From assembly GCA_900112325.1 (NCBI GenBank), contig FOLJ01000007.1, forward strand, positions 62,001-126,000: a stretch of DNA of 64,000 nt. Direction: 5' to 3'. Both the position numbers and the translations under genes were made by a program. Shown here one piece after another: positions 40,289-49,254 of this stretch. The notes beneath the pieces are model-generated. The model did no database searches, was not told the origin of the DNA, and saw only the letters and a program-made list of their open reading frames with translations. Origin of the DNA: Micromonospora sediminimaris. GTDB lineage: Bacteria > Actinomycetota > Actinomycetes > Mycobacteriales > Micromonosporaceae. The number at the start of each line of letters is the position of its first letter. The first letter of the stretch is position 1.

Positions 40289-41821
40289 TCACCGCCGACC
40301 GAGTCGGGTCTGCCGGGGCCGACGCCAGGCACCCTGGCCGGCTTCGATCCAGCGGCTCAGCAACCGGGCGTCGTAGCCCACCCGCAGCAACTGGTCCCGG
40401 ACCCGTTCCGGCAGGTGTCGAGGGACCGCCCGGCCGTCCGGGCCGGGACCGAAGACCTGCGTGGTGGTGATCCGGCTGCTCTCACCGACGCCCAGTACCT
40501 CCTCGACGTGCGAGACGAAGCGGTGCTTGCGCCCGCCGATGCCGGTCTCGTCGTCGACGGTGACGTAGACGATCAGGTCGAGCGCATTGCCGGCCATCCG
40601 GCGGGCCTGGTCGACCGTCATCTCGCGGCCGTGGGCGAGCGCCAACTCGATGATCCGCTCGCTCACCCCGGCCGGGGTTCGCGCGTGGATCGTGCACATC
40701 GATCCCCGGCTGGTGGTCATCGCCTGGAGCATCGGCACGATCTCCCGGGACCGCACCTCACCGACGATGATCCGCAGCACGCCCATCCGCAGCGAGACCG
40801 GGATCAGGTCGGCGATGCTCACCTCCCCGGCCGGTCGACCGTCCGGCCCGCGTTCGCCGTGCCCCTCCCGGGCCTCGAAGCTCATCACCGCCCGGTGGCG
40901 ATCGCCGCGGCGGGCCGGTAGCAGCTCCCGACTCTCCTCCAGCAGCACGTACGGTTCGTCCGGCGGGATCTCGCTCATCATCGCCCGGATCACGGTGGTC
41001 TTACCGGCGCCGGCCAGCCCGGCGACCATGATGTTCAACCCGGCCCGCATCGATGCCCGGAGGAAGTCGCGCAGCAGCGGGTCGATCATTTCGTCCAGGT
41101 CGCCCCGGCCACCGGCCAGGTCGTCCAGGGTCACGTCGAGGGTGTTGTGCTTGCGGATCACCGCGTACGGGCGGTGACTGACCAGGAACACCGCGGCCAG
41201 TCGGCTGCCGTCCGGAAGTTGCAGGTCCAGGGTGGGCTTCGAAGTGGACAGGGAGCGTTCCGTGGCGCCGGCCCGGCGGGCCGCCGCCTGGAGTATCTCC
41301 ACCAACTCGTCGTCGCTGTCCGCGATCGGGTCGGCCCAGTCGACCCCACCACCGTGCCGGGTGATCCGCACCTGGTCACAGCCGAGGATGTGCACCTCCT
41401 CGATGGTGTCGTCGACAAGCAGGGTCTGAAGTCGACCGAGGCCGGCCAGTTCGGCGGTCACCTGGTCGAGCAGCAGCCGCTCCTCGCCCGCGGCCATCGG
41501 CGTGCCGGCGCGGCGCACCGCGTCGGCGTACTCGGCGACCAGCTCGACCGCGAGCCGGGCGCGCTCGGTGTCCTCCTCGGCGACACTGAACTCGCGGCCA
41601 CGCTGCCAGCGGGTGAGCCGCTCGCTGAGCTGCCGGCGCAGCTCGCGCACCACCTGGAAATCCACCCGTGGCCGGGGCGGCGGCGCCGCTGGTGGTGTCG
41701 CGACTGGCACCGACCCGTTCGGTGGTTGGTGCCAACCGTTGACCGGGGGCAGCGGCGGGGCGGTGGAGGTGGCGCCCGGTGGTTGCCGGCGCGGGTCGGA
41801 CGAGACCGGTTCAAATCGCAT
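40289..41821 (-). CDS. Tad pilus assembly ATPase TadA/CpaF
   Basis: A 510-residue secretion ATPase that powers pilus assembly. The N-terminus (about 1-50) is a Pro-rich tail. The N-domain is followed by Walker A GLAGAGKTTVIRAMM, the Asp box VLLEESRELL, Walker B LRMGVLRIIVGEVRSREI, and the His box TSRGSMCTIHARTPAGV. It is hexameric in known homologues and acts at the cytoplasmic face of TadB/C. Its ATG overlaps the CpaE-like gene by 11 bases. Confidence 0.9.
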   Translation of the reverse strand: MRFEPVSSDPRRQPPGATSTAPPLPPVNGWHQPPNGSVPVATPPAAPPPRPRVDFQVVRELRRQLSERLTRWQRGREFSVAEEDTERARLAVELVAEYADAVRRAGTPMAAGEERLLLDQVTAELAGLGRLQTLLVDDTIEEVHILGCDQVRITRHGGGVDWADPIADSDDELVEILQAAARRAGATERSLSTSKPTLDLQLPDGSRLAAVFLVSHRPYAVIRKHNTLDVTLDDLAGGRGDLDEMIDPLLRDFLRASMRAGLNIMVAGLAGAGKTTVIRAMMSEIPPDEPYVLLEESRELLPARRGDRHRAVMSFEAREGHGERGPDGRPAGEVSIADLIPVSLRMGVLRIIVGEVRSREIVPMLQAMTTSRGSMCTIHARTPAGVSERIIELALAHGREMTVDQARRMAGNALDLIVYVTVDDETGIGGRKHRFVSHVEEVLGVGESSRITTTQVFGPGPDGRAVPRHLPERVRDQLLRVGYDARLLSRWIEAGQGAWRRPRQTRLGRR

Positions 41822-42611
41822 CCGGCACTCCCTGGGAGACGGGCCACGCCAGCCGGGCCCGCCGCCGTTCCAGCAGCGCGCCGATCGGCACCTCCAGCTC
41901 GCGGGCCGCCCGCAACAGCGGTCGGGTGGCCCGCACGGTCCCGCCCAGACTCAACACCTCGGCGGTACGCGGATCGTGCGGCAGCCGGGCGATCACCGGC
42001 AGCTGAAGGGCCTTGCTGACCTCGCTTCTGCCGTGGCCGCCGCCGATCAACAGCAGGCGCAGGGTGCCCGACGGCACCCGATGCTCGGCGAAGTCCCGCT
42101 CGATGGCCTGGAGCATGGCCCGGGTGCCGGACAGGTCGGGCAGCTGCGCCCGACTTACCACCAGCACCACCGAGGCGGCGCGCAGCAGCGGCCAGGGCGG
42201 ACCGAGGACGTGCAACCGGCCACAGTCGACAAGCACGTCGTACGGTGGGTCGCCGCGCTCCAACCCGGTGAAGAAGTCCGCGAACCGCTGCCAGAGCGGC
42301 GTGACGCTGCCGGCCTGGGCCGGGTCGACCACGCCCGGCAGCAGCAGCCGTTCCCGGCGCGGCGCGTCCAGGTCGACCAGCTGCGACCAGAATGCGCTCT
42401 CCAGACTGCCGTCGCGCAGCTCGCCGACGGCCAGCTCACCGATGCCGCGCGGCCCGTCGAGCGCCCCACCGAGATAGCCGGCGAGGACGGAGCCGCCGGC
42501 CGGGTCGCATTCGGCGAGGATCAGCCGCCGGTGCCAGCTCAACGCACAGGCCAGCGCGGTGGTGGTGACCCCCGGCGAACCCTTGGCCGAGACCAGCGCG
42601 ATGATCGCCAT
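41811..42611 (-). CDS. CpaE/TadZ-like ATPase (MinD superfamily)
   Basis: A 266-residue ParA/MinD-type protein. MAIIALVSAKGSPGVTTTALACALSWH is a deviant Walker A region (KGSPGVTTT), with LAECDPAGGSVLAGYL and YDVLVDCGRLHVLGP as the following motifs. In Tad systems this protein positions the machinery at a pole or patch. The canonical Lys of the P-loop signature (GKGGVGKTT) is only partly matched: the second Lys is replaced by Thr, so hydrolysis may be weak or absent. It follows the CpaB-like gene by 2 bases. Confidence 0.82.
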   Translation of the reverse strand: MAIIALVSAKGSPGVTTTALACALSWHRRLILAECDPAGGSVLAGYLGGALDGPRGIGELAVGELRDGSLESAFWSQLVDLDAPRRERLLLPGVVDPAQAGSVTPLWQRFADFFTGLERGDPPYDVLVDCGRLHVLGPPWPLLRAASVVLVVSRAQLPDLSGTRAMLQAIERDFAEHRVPSGTLRLLLIGGGHGRSEVSKALQLPVIARLPHDPRTAEVLSLGGTVRATRPLLRAARELEVPIGALLERRRARLAWPVSQGVPDAI

Positions 42612-42613
42612 GC

Positions 42614-43276
42614 TCAGGCCGCCTTGGTCAGTACGACCGCGATCCGATCCTGGGCAGCCAGTGCCACCACGGCCGGTACGTCCCGGACAGCGAGCGCCAG
42701 GTAGACGACAACCTCGTCCCGTCCGTCGGTGGAGACGGCGTCGGTGACGGTCGCGGTGAACCGGGTGGCACCGGACGACGAACCTCCGCCGCTGTCGTTG
42801 CTCGGCGTGCTGACCAGCAGTATCTGGTCACCGGGGCGCAGCTTCGGCGCCGGCACCTGGGCCGCGCGCAGCCCGAGAGCGAGCTGCTGCTGCCCGGGGC
42901 CGAGCAGTGGTTCGTCGGTGAGCTGGGCCATCGTCAGCAGGGAACCCGGGGCCAGCGAGACGGCGGCGCGCATCCCGATCACGTCGGCGAGCCGGGAGGC
43001 GGGCACCGGTTCGAGTCCCTGCCCGCCGGCCACCTGCACCGAGATCAGGTCGTCGGCGCGGAGCACGCTGCCCACCTCGACCGCCCGGGCCACCGCCAGG
43101 TAGCTGCCGGTCGCCCGGACCGAGGTCACCGCGAACGCCGAACCGAGGCCGCCGAGGGCGATCAGCAGGACGGCGAGGCCGAGCAGCCCGGGCCGGACCC
43201 GGCGTTGGCGGACCACCCGGGGAGGGGCGACCGGCGCATCCACCGGAGTGTTTCCGTTGCGGGTCGCCACGCTCAT
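42614..43276 (-). CDS. CpaB/RcpC-like SAF-domain protein
   Basis: A 220-residue protein with an N-terminal helix (PGLLGLAVLLIALGGLGSAFAV) and a SAF domain (VEVGSVLRADDLISVQVAG, then VIGMRAAVSLAPGSLLTMAQL), as in the CpaB/RcpC periplasmic components of Flp pilus systems. A Ser/Gly linker and a final beta domain follow. The ribosome-binding site AAAGG of this gene is supplied by the end of the repeat element immediately upstream. It starts the core tad gene run. Confidence 0.8.
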   Translation of the reverse strand: MSVATRNGNTPVDAPVAPPRVVRQRRVRPGLLGLAVLLIALGGLGSAFAVTSVRATGSYLAVARAVEVGSVLRADDLISVQVAGGQGLEPVPASRLADVIGMRAAVSLAPGSLLTMAQLTDEPLLGPGQQQLALGLRAAQVPAPKLRPGDQILLVSTPSNDSGGGSSSGATRFTATVTDAVSTDGRDEVVVYLALAVRDVPAVVALAAQDRIAVVLTKAA

Positions 43277-43283
43277 CGGGTCA

Positions 43284-43399
43284 CACCTTTCGTTCGCGAC
43301 TGCGGGGCTCGCAGGACCGGCTCACTCCTCGCGCTCACGGACCTCACCTTTCGTTCGCGACTGCGGGGCTCGCAGGACCGGCTCACTCCTCACGCTCAC
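43284..43399 (-). repeat. Tandem pair of 55-bp intra-operonic repeats
   Basis: Copies at 43284-43338 and 43345-43399 are identical except for one base, with a 6-bp spacer. On the transcribed strand each runs from GTGAGCG to GAACGAAAGGTG. The first-transcribed copy (43399) supplies the stop codon of the upstream gene and the other supplies the ribosome-binding site of the CpaB-like gene. A diverged copy lies at 26522-26569. Confidence 0.85.
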
Positions 43400-44355
43400 C
43401 GGGTCACCACCTGAAGCTCGTTGATCTGGATGACGATCGGGCCCGTGGTGCGGGTGACACCGCCGATGCTCCCGCTGTCGCCGCCGTTGCTGGTCCACGT
43501 CACCGACCAGTGCGTGGTCGCCCGGACGGTGTACGTCCCGGCCTCGGCGTAGCCGTCGTGGTAGCCGCAGTCGGGGGAGCGTCGTCCGGCGTGCGGGCCC
43601 CGGCGTTCGTACTCAGTACCGGCGTCGGCGCAGGTGACGGTGTCGCCGTTGCCCATGTCCCAGACAACCCGGTTCACCTTGGCCCGAATCGTCACCTCGA
43701 GGCCTCGGTCCTCGGCGGTGGCGCTCTGTGGGCCGAATTGCTCGCGACCCCATTCGGCCCACATCCAGACCGGCAGACCGACCAGCCCGGGGCCGATGGA
43801 CTTGCGGGGCGCGACCGACGCGCGGGGCGCGCGCAGGGTGATCGAGGCGAACGCCCGACGGGCCAGTTCCTCCGGGTCCGGCGGAGCGCCGAAGCCCTGC
43901 GGCGGCGCGTCCAGCAGCACTGTCCGCTGGTCACCGACCGCCCCGCCGTAGCAGGTACGCACGTACCACTGCTGGCCCTCGGGCGCCTCCGGCTGCGGCT
44001 CGGCCAGCTTGTAGTAGCAGCCGTCGCCGCTGTTGAACCAGCCGAGCACGTCGTCGTAGCAGGGGATGGTGCGGCCCTCCCACTGGCAGACGCCGCCACC
44101 GCCCCCACCGCCGTTGTCGCCGCCGCTGCCGTTGTCCCCACCGTTGCCGCCGCCACCTGGGGTACCCGGGTCGTCGTCCCAGACGTTGCAGTTCGGTTGG
44201 GCCGGCGGGCATTCGGCACCGGGGTCGGCGGCGGTCGCCGGAACCGCGCCAGCGGTCGCCAGCAGCACCGCCAACGCGCCGCCGAGCAGAGTCCGCCGGA
44301 CGGCACCGGTACGCGGGGCGGCCGGGCGGCGGCGGTAGGTCAGCCCGGTCAGCAC
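43396..44355 (-). CDS. Secreted Gly-rich protein of the pilus locus
   Basis: A 319-residue exported protein with a signal peptide (RRTLLGGALAVLLATAGAVPATA). A Cys-containing, strongly Gly/Asn/Asp-rich segment (about 50-90) comes next, then Cys-rich VCQWEGRTIPCYDDVLGWFNSGDGCYYKL. The C-terminal half (AKVNRVVWDMGNGDTVTCADAGTEYERRG to AGTYTVRATTHWSVTW) resembles a PKD-like beta-sandwich. It lies at the head of the tad genes and probably acts outside the membrane. The GTG start overlaps the lipoprotein stop; no family name is secure. Confidence 0.7.
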   Translation of the reverse strand: MLTGLTYRRRPAAPRTGAVRRTLLGGALAVLLATAGAVPATAADPGAECPPAQPNCNVWDDDPGTPGGGGNGGDNGSGGDNGGGGGGGVCQWEGRTIPCYDDVLGWFNSGDGCYYKLAEPQPEAPEGQQWYVRTCYGGAVGDQRTVLLDAPPQGFGAPPDPEELARRAFASITLRAPRASVAPRKSIGPGLVGLPVWMWAEWGREQFGPQSATAEDRGLEVTIRAKVNRVVWDMGNGDTVTCADAGTEYERRGPHAGRRSPDCGYHDGYAEAGTYTVRATTHWSVTWTSNGGDSGSIGGVTRTTGPIVIQINELQVVTR

Positions 44356-44918
44356 GGCTGGTCCTGGTGGGCCGCGCCGGTGCTGATCCGCCAGCGACCG
44401 TCGGGATAACGGGTCGCGGTGGCGGTGGCCAGGTGGCGGGAGCCTCGGGTGCCCGGTACGACCTTGTCGTCGGCGACGTAGATCAGCCGGTAGTTGCTGG
44501 CGTCGACGCAGTCCTGGATCTCCACTGTGGGGGGTGTGGCGTCCAGGTCCATCGAGATGACGGTGGGCCCTTCGGAGCGAAGCGTGCCGGCGCTCACCGC
44601 GCCGTTCTGGCGGGCCTGCCGCAGGCTGAACCGGACCCTGGTCAGCAGCGGGTCCGCGAGGAACCGGGTCAGCGCCGGCTCCTGTGGGTCGCTGCGCCGG
44701 CTCGCCGTGCGGGACGCCGAGAGGTAGCCGGAGTAGGCCGCCAGCGCCGCCTTCTCCGCAGCCGTCTCCTCGGCGGCCCGCTCGGCGCCGGCTGGTCTGT
44801 GCCGTTCGGGTGTCGCGGTGGTGGACGTCTCCTGGGTGTTGCCGCAGGCGGTGCTCGTGCCGACCGTGGCCACCGCGACCAGGCCGGCCGTCCAGCGGCT
44901 CAGCTGCCGTGCTCGCAC
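44349..44918 (-). CDS. Lipoprotein of unknown function, first gene of the pilus operon
   Basis: A 189-residue lipoprotein with lipobox GTSTAC (about residue 25). The mature part has an Ala/Glu-rich helix (AAEETAAEKAALAAYSGYLSASRTASR), then a small alpha-beta domain (VISMDLDATPPTVEIQDCVDASNYRLIYV) of the NTF2-like kind, ending DQPC. GTG at 44918 follows GGAGGG. It overlaps the next gene by 7 bases and starts the long minus-strand run to 35798. Confidence 0.7.
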   Translation of the reverse strand: MRARQLSRWTAGLVAVATVGTSTACGNTQETSTTATPERHRPAGAERAAEETAAEKAALAAYSGYLSASRTASRRSDPQEPALTRFLADPLLTRVRFSLRQARQNGAVSAGTLRSEGPTVISMDLDATPPTVEIQDCVDASNYRLIYVADDKVVPGTRGSRHLATATATRYPDGRWRISTGAAHQDQPC

Positions 44919-45501
44919 CTCGTGCCCTCCTCGGTGCCGACCGGCGGACGTCGAATCAGCGTCGCCGGGCGTGCGGCGGCGCGATCGGACGGATCTTTCC
45001 GGCCCTGTTTCGTGCCCAGCCGCATTTGCTCTTGTGGATCTCCTGCTAACGCATTGGCCTGGCTGCTCGTCGGTAACGGACGTGGGTTGCGTCACATCCA
45101 AGGGGCGAGCATAGGCTGACGCTGGCCGATGCAACAGAGGCAATTCATTCGAACACTCTGAGTTATGAATGGTGGTGGCGCCGCATGGTTACCGGTAGAT
45201 TGCCGGCGTTGATCGACCCGGGGTGCGGCTCGGGCGGGTGCGGGTGGCGAAGCGGACGATCCCACCGCCGGGTGGGCGGCCCACCGGCTGGTCGCAATAG
45301 GGCGGGAAATGGCAATCGGTCCGATCCGTCCCCGGCAAAAAAGGGGCCAACTGGCCGCCAGTTGCGATCTATGGGAATTCCATCTGCCCGTTCCGGGCAT
45401 CTGAGCCGACGGCGGCGCGGCGGCGCGGCGGACGGCGTCGGACATTCGGACCGCCACCCGAACCGACCGGGCACACTACCCTCCGTGAAGGGGTGGTCGA
45501 G
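44919..45501. promoter_or_regulatory. Divergent regulatory region with palindrome at 45348-45364
   Basis: This 583-base gap separates the minus-strand pilus operon from the plus-strand prepilin peptidase. It contains a perfect palindrome CAACTGGCCGCCAGTTG at 45348-45364 and a short A-run just before it (45337-45342). The codon pattern in its open frames does not look like real genes. It presumably holds both promoters. Confidence 0.45.
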
Positions 45502-46299
45502 ATGACCCGGCAACCTGCTCCGCCGGTGCCCCGGGCGGCCGCGCCGGATGATCCATCACCCGGGCACATCACCCGGTCGTGGCCGCGCGCCTCGGCTCTG
45601 CTGACGATCACCCCACTGCTCCGGTACGCCGTCGCCCGGCACGCCGTACCCCCGGGAACCGTCTGCCGGACCGGCTGCGACGCCTGTGGCGCGCCGATCG
45701 GCCCGCACCGCCCCTGGCCGGCGCTCGGCCCGACCGCCCGCTGCGGCGGCTGCGGCGCCCGGGTCGGTGCCCCGCCGGCCACCGTCGAACTGGCCGCGCT
45801 GGCCGCCCTGGCCGCGCTGCTGCTGACCCGCCCACCCGCCGTCGAGGTGGCCGCCGCCGGCTGGTGGTTGGCCTTCGCGGTGCCGTTGATCTTCATCGAC
45901 GTCGCGGTGCACCGGCTGCCGAACCGACTGACCTGGCCGGCCGCCGTCGGCACCTGGCTGCTGCTCGGGCTGGCCGCGCTGACCGGGGCCGGTGCGACAC
46001 CATGGCTGCGTGCCGTCGCCGCCGGGCTCGGGCTGGCCCTCTTCTTCGCCACCACCACCCTGTTGCTCGGTACGCGAGGCTTCGGCATCGGCGACGCCAA
46101 GCTCGCGCTGAGCGCGGGTGCCCTCCTCGGCTGGTACGGCTGGAGTGTGCCGGTGCTCGGGCTGCTGCTCGCGCTGACCCTGTCCGGACTCGTCGCCCTG
46201 GGCCTGCTGGTGAGCCGTCGGGCCCGTTGGTCGAGCCACCTGCCGTTCGGGCCGTACCTGGTGCTCGGCACGCTCGGCGCGTTGCTGCTGGTGTGGTGA
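45502..46299 (+). CDS. Prepilin peptidase (A24 family)
   Basis: A 265-residue polytopic membrane aspartyl protease that cleaves prepilin leader peptides. The two catalytic Asp are in FIDVAVHRLPNRLTW and GFGIGDAKLALSAG (GxGD motif). The N-terminal part has CDACGAPIG and ARCGGCGARVG, a zinc-binding pair of CxxC as in bifunctional PilD-like enzymes. ATG at 45502 follows GAAGGGG; an upstream in-frame GTG at 45493 is too close. It is divergent from the tad operon and should process its TadE/pilin-like proteins. Confidence 0.88.
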   Translation: MTRQPAPPVPRAAAPDDPSPGHITRSWPRASALLTITPLLRYAVARHAVPPGTVCRTGCDACGAPIGPHRPWPALGPTARCGGCGARVGAPPATVELAALAALAALLLTRPPAVEVAAAGWWLAFAVPLIFIDVAVHRLPNRLTWPAAVGTWLLLGLAALTGAGATPWLRAVAAGLGLALFFATTTLLLGTRGFGIGDAKLALSAGALLGWYGWSVPVLGLLLALTLSGLVALGLLVSRRARWSSHLPFGPYLVLGTLGALLLVW

Positions 46300-46377
46300 A
46301 CGACGCTGCTGGTGTGGTGAACCGGGCGGTGGGGAATTGTCAGCTCGCAGGGACCGGCGGAGAGTCCTGGAGGTACT

Positions 46378-48756
46378 GTGCACCCCACCCCTGACCAGCG
46401 AACGGACGAGCCGCAGCCCGACGAGCGGTGGCGGATCCGGCGGACCTGGGACGACCTGGACCGGCTCGGCGAGACCGAGTCGGTCTTCGCGTTGAGCAAC
46501 GGATGGCTGGGCTGGCGCGGCACCCTCGACGAGGGCTTGCCGGTCGACATGCCGGGCAGCTACCTCAACGGGCTGCACGAACGACGTGAGCTGAACTACC
46601 CCGAGAACGGCTACGCCTTCCCGCAGCTCAGCGACACCGTGATCAGCCCGCCGAACGCCACGTTGGTGCGGCTCTGGGTCGGTGACGAGCCGCTGGACCT
46701 GCGCACCGGCACGGTGCTCGCCCACGAGCAGGTGCTCGACCTGCGGGCCGGGGTGATCGAACGGCTCACCGAATGGATCTCGCCGGCCGGCTACGGGGTG
46801 CGGGTACGCAGCACCCGGCTGGTGTCGCTGTCCCGCCGCCGGGTCGCCGCTGTCGACTGGACGGTGGAACCCCTGGACGGACCGGTCGACCTGCGGATCT
46901 GCGCGGACCTGCTGGCCAATGAGCATGTCCCCGAGCGGGCCGACGACCCCCGGGCCGCCTCGCTGATCCAGGATCCGCTGACCGCCGAACTGCACCGCGT
47001 CGACGGTGCCGACGCGCTGTTGGTGCACCGTACCGAGCGCAGCGAGCAGCGGGTCGCCGTCGCGGTCGCCCATCGATCGGCGGCGCCGGCACACGTGACC
47101 ACCGATGCCGACGCCACCCCGGATCGGATCCGGGTGACTCTCGCCGGGCCGCTGCGAGCCGGCGAGCGGGTGCGGCTGACCAAGTTCGCGGCGTACGAGT
47201 GGGCGCCCGTTGCGGACTCGTCCGTCGACGAACTGGGGGCGCAGGTGACGGCCGAGGCGGACGCGGCGCGTACGGTCGGCTTCGACGACCTGCTCGCCGA
47301 GCAGCGGACTGCCCTGGACGACGCCTGGCGTACCGCCGACGTGCTGCTCGACGGCGACGACGAGTTGCAGCTGGCGATCCGGTTCGCCATGTTCCACCTG
47401 ATCCAGGCGGGCCGCTCGGACGGCGACCGGACCATCCCCGCCAAGGGGCTGACCGGCAACGGTTACGACGGGCACGTGCTCTGGGACACCGAGGGTTACG
47501 TGCTGCCGGTGCTTACCTACATCGCGCCGGCCGTGGCCCGGTCGGCGTTGCGCTGGCGGCACGCGCACCTGCCGCAGGCGTACGACCGGGCGGCGAAACT
47601 GCGGCTCACCGGCGCCACCTTCCCCTGGCGGACCATCAGCGGCCGGGAGTGTTCCGGCTACTGGCCGGCCGGCACCGCCGCGCTGCACGTGAACGCCGAC
47701 ATCGCCGACGCGGTCCTGCGCTACGTCGGTGCCACCGGCGACGAGGATTTCCTGACCGGCCCCGGGCTGGACCTGCTGGTCGCCACGGCTAGGTTGTGGC
47801 ACGGTTTCGGGCACTTCACCGACGACGGCAGCTTCCACATCGTCGGTGTCACCGGCCCGGACGAGTACGCCGCCCTTGTCGACGACAACCTGTTCACCAA
47901 CCTGATGGCGCGGCGGAACCTGCGCGGCGCGGCCGACGCCGTCGAGCGGCACCCGGAGGCGGCCGGCCGGCTGGGCGTGGACCCGGCCGAGGTGGCGGGT
48001 TGGCGGGCCGCCGCCGAGGCGATGACCTTGCCGTACGACCCCAAGCGCGGAGTGCACCAGCAGGCGGCCGGGTTCACCGACCGGCCGGAGTGGAACTTCG
48101 CCGACACCGGCGACGACGACTATCCGCTGCTGCTGCACTTTCCCTACCTGGAGCTGTACCGGCACCAGGTGGTCAAGCAGGCCGATCTGGTGCTGGCGAT
48201 GCTGCGCTGCCCGGGCGAGTTCACCGCCGAGGAGAAGGCCGCCAACTTCGCCTACTACGAGGCGCGGACGGTGCGGGACTCGTCGCTGTCCGCCGCGCCG
48301 CAGGGGGTGCTCGCCGCCGAGCTGGGCCACCTCGATTTGGCGTACGACCTGTTCGCCGAGTCGGTGCTCCAGGACCTGGAGGATCTCGGCGACAAGACGG
48401 GCGACGGGCTGCACCTGGCCTCGCTGGGCGGGGCCTGGCTGGCGCTGGTGCAGGGCTTCGGTGGCCTGCGCGACGACCGGGAACTGTTGTCGTTCGACCC
48501 GCGGCTGCCCGACCGGATCGACCGCCTCGCGTTCAGCCTGCTCTGGCACGGCCACCGGCTGCACGTCACGCTGACCGCCGACGAGGCCCGCTACGAACTG
48601 CCGGACGCCGACGCTGACGTGGCGATCGAGCTGTGGCATCACGGCGAGCGGCTGCGGGTGGCCGCCGACCATCCGACCACCCGACCCATGCCCCCGCTAC
48701 CCGATCTCGGCCCCGAACCACCCTCGCCACCCGGCCGTCGCCCGGCCCGCCGCTGA
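46378..48756 (+). CDS. Glycoside hydrolase family 65 protein
   Basis: A 792-residue GH65 protein (disaccharide phosphorylase or hydrolase acting on alpha-glucosides such as maltose, trehalose or kojibiose). ESVFALSNGWLGWRGTLDEG opens the N-terminal domain. The catalytic (alpha/alpha)6 barrel contains HVLWDTEGYVLPVL, WRTISGRECSGYWPAGTAALH and HIVGVTGPDEYAALVDDNLFTN, with the conserved Glu in GPDEY as the general acid. QADLVLAML and SSLSAAPQGVLAAELGHL follow. GGAGG precedes the GTG. No sugar transport genes are near; the exact substrate and whether it needs phosphate cannot be read. Confidence 0.9.
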   Translation: MHPTPDQRTDEPQPDERWRIRRTWDDLDRLGETESVFALSNGWLGWRGTLDEGLPVDMPGSYLNGLHERRELNYPENGYAFPQLSDTVISPPNATLVRLWVGDEPLDLRTGTVLAHEQVLDLRAGVIERLTEWISPAGYGVRVRSTRLVSLSRRRVAAVDWTVEPLDGPVDLRICADLLANEHVPERADDPRAASLIQDPLTAELHRVDGADALLVHRTERSEQRVAVAVAHRSAAPAHVTTDADATPDRIRVTLAGPLRAGERVRLTKFAAYEWAPVADSSVDELGAQVTAEADAARTVGFDDLLAEQRTALDDAWRTADVLLDGDDELQLAIRFAMFHLIQAGRSDGDRTIPAKGLTGNGYDGHVLWDTEGYVLPVLTYIAPAVARSALRWRHAHLPQAYDRAAKLRLTGATFPWRTISGRECSGYWPAGTAALHVNADIADAVLRYVGATGDEDFLTGPGLDLLVATARLWHGFGHFTDDGSFHIVGVTGPDEYAALVDDNLFTNLMARRNLRGAADAVERHPEAAGRLGVDPAEVAGWRAAAEAMTLPYDPKRGVHQQAAGFTDRPEWNFADTGDDDYPLLLHFPYLELYRHQVVKQADLVLAMLRCPGEFTAEEKAANFAYYEARTVRDSSLSAAPQGVLAAELGHLDLAYDLFAESVLQDLEDLGDKTGDGLHLASLGGAWLALVQGFGGLRDDRELLSFDPRLPDRIDRLAFSLLWHGHRLHVTLTADEARYELPDADADVAIELWHHGERLRVAADHPTTRPMPPLPDLGPEPPSPPGRRPARR

Positions 48757-48768
48757 CCGCATGGGTTG

Positions 48769-49254
48769 TCAGTGGACCGGCTCACCCAGGTCACCGTGGA
48801 CCGGGCCGCCGGACATCCGCTGCCGCACGGCCGCCAGATCCTCGAAGGCGTACGCCCAGTTGTGGCACTTGAAGCTGCGCAGTCCCTCGATCGGTGACCG
48901 GCAGTCGGCGCAGCGTACGCCGGGTATGGCGGCGGGCAGGCCGGTGTTGACGTAGCGGCGGTCACCGAGGATCACCGTCGCGATCATCATCGGGTCGTGC
49001 ACGCCCTTCAGGGCCGAGGCGACGATGTCGTACCAGGTGATCCGACGACCGCACTTCGGGCAGTCCGGCTGGTCGCCGCTGACCCACAGGGGCGCGCCGA
49101 TGGTCCGGGGCGGCATGTTGAGCAGCTTCTCAATCCGCCGTACGTCGGCCTCCGGAGTGGTCCAGCGGTGCCGGCCGGGCAGTGCGGCAGGCGAGTCGTA
49201 GACGGCTTGGAACAGGGCGGGGTCGACCTCGACGGTCTCGCGTTCGCTGGTCAT
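48769..49254 (-). CDS. Zinc-ribbon-containing protein of unknown function
   Basis: A 161-residue protein, with CPKCGRRITW at about 65, CADCRSPIEG at about 113 and another Cys in FKCHNWAYAF, which together make a likely zinc ribbon pair. The N-terminus (about 1-60) is EVDPALFQAVYDSPAALPGRHRW and RRIEKLLNMPP. I do not recognise a named family. GGAGGA precedes the ATG. It converges on the GH65 gene. Confidence 0.7.
   Translation of the reverse strand: MTSERETVEVDPALFQAVYDSPAALPGRHRWTTPEADVRRIEKLLNMPPRTIGAPLWVSGDQPDCPKCGRRITWYDIVASALKGVHDPMMIATVILGDRRYVNTGLPAAIPGVRCADCRSPIEGLRSFKCHNWAYAFEDLAAVRQRMSGGPVHGDLGEPVH

Noticed and set aside
43205..43414. Short plus-strand frame over the 55-bp repeats
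   Set aside because: Created by the repeat pair itself; no ribosome-binding site or conservation visible.
45185..45505. 106-residue frame in the gap before the prepilin peptidase
   Set aside because: Gly/Arg/Ser-rich composition with no start signal, and it lies over the palindrome; treated as non-coding.
45556..48672. 1038-residue minus-strand frame
   Set aside because: Antisense to the prepilin peptidase and GH65 genes; no domain recognised.
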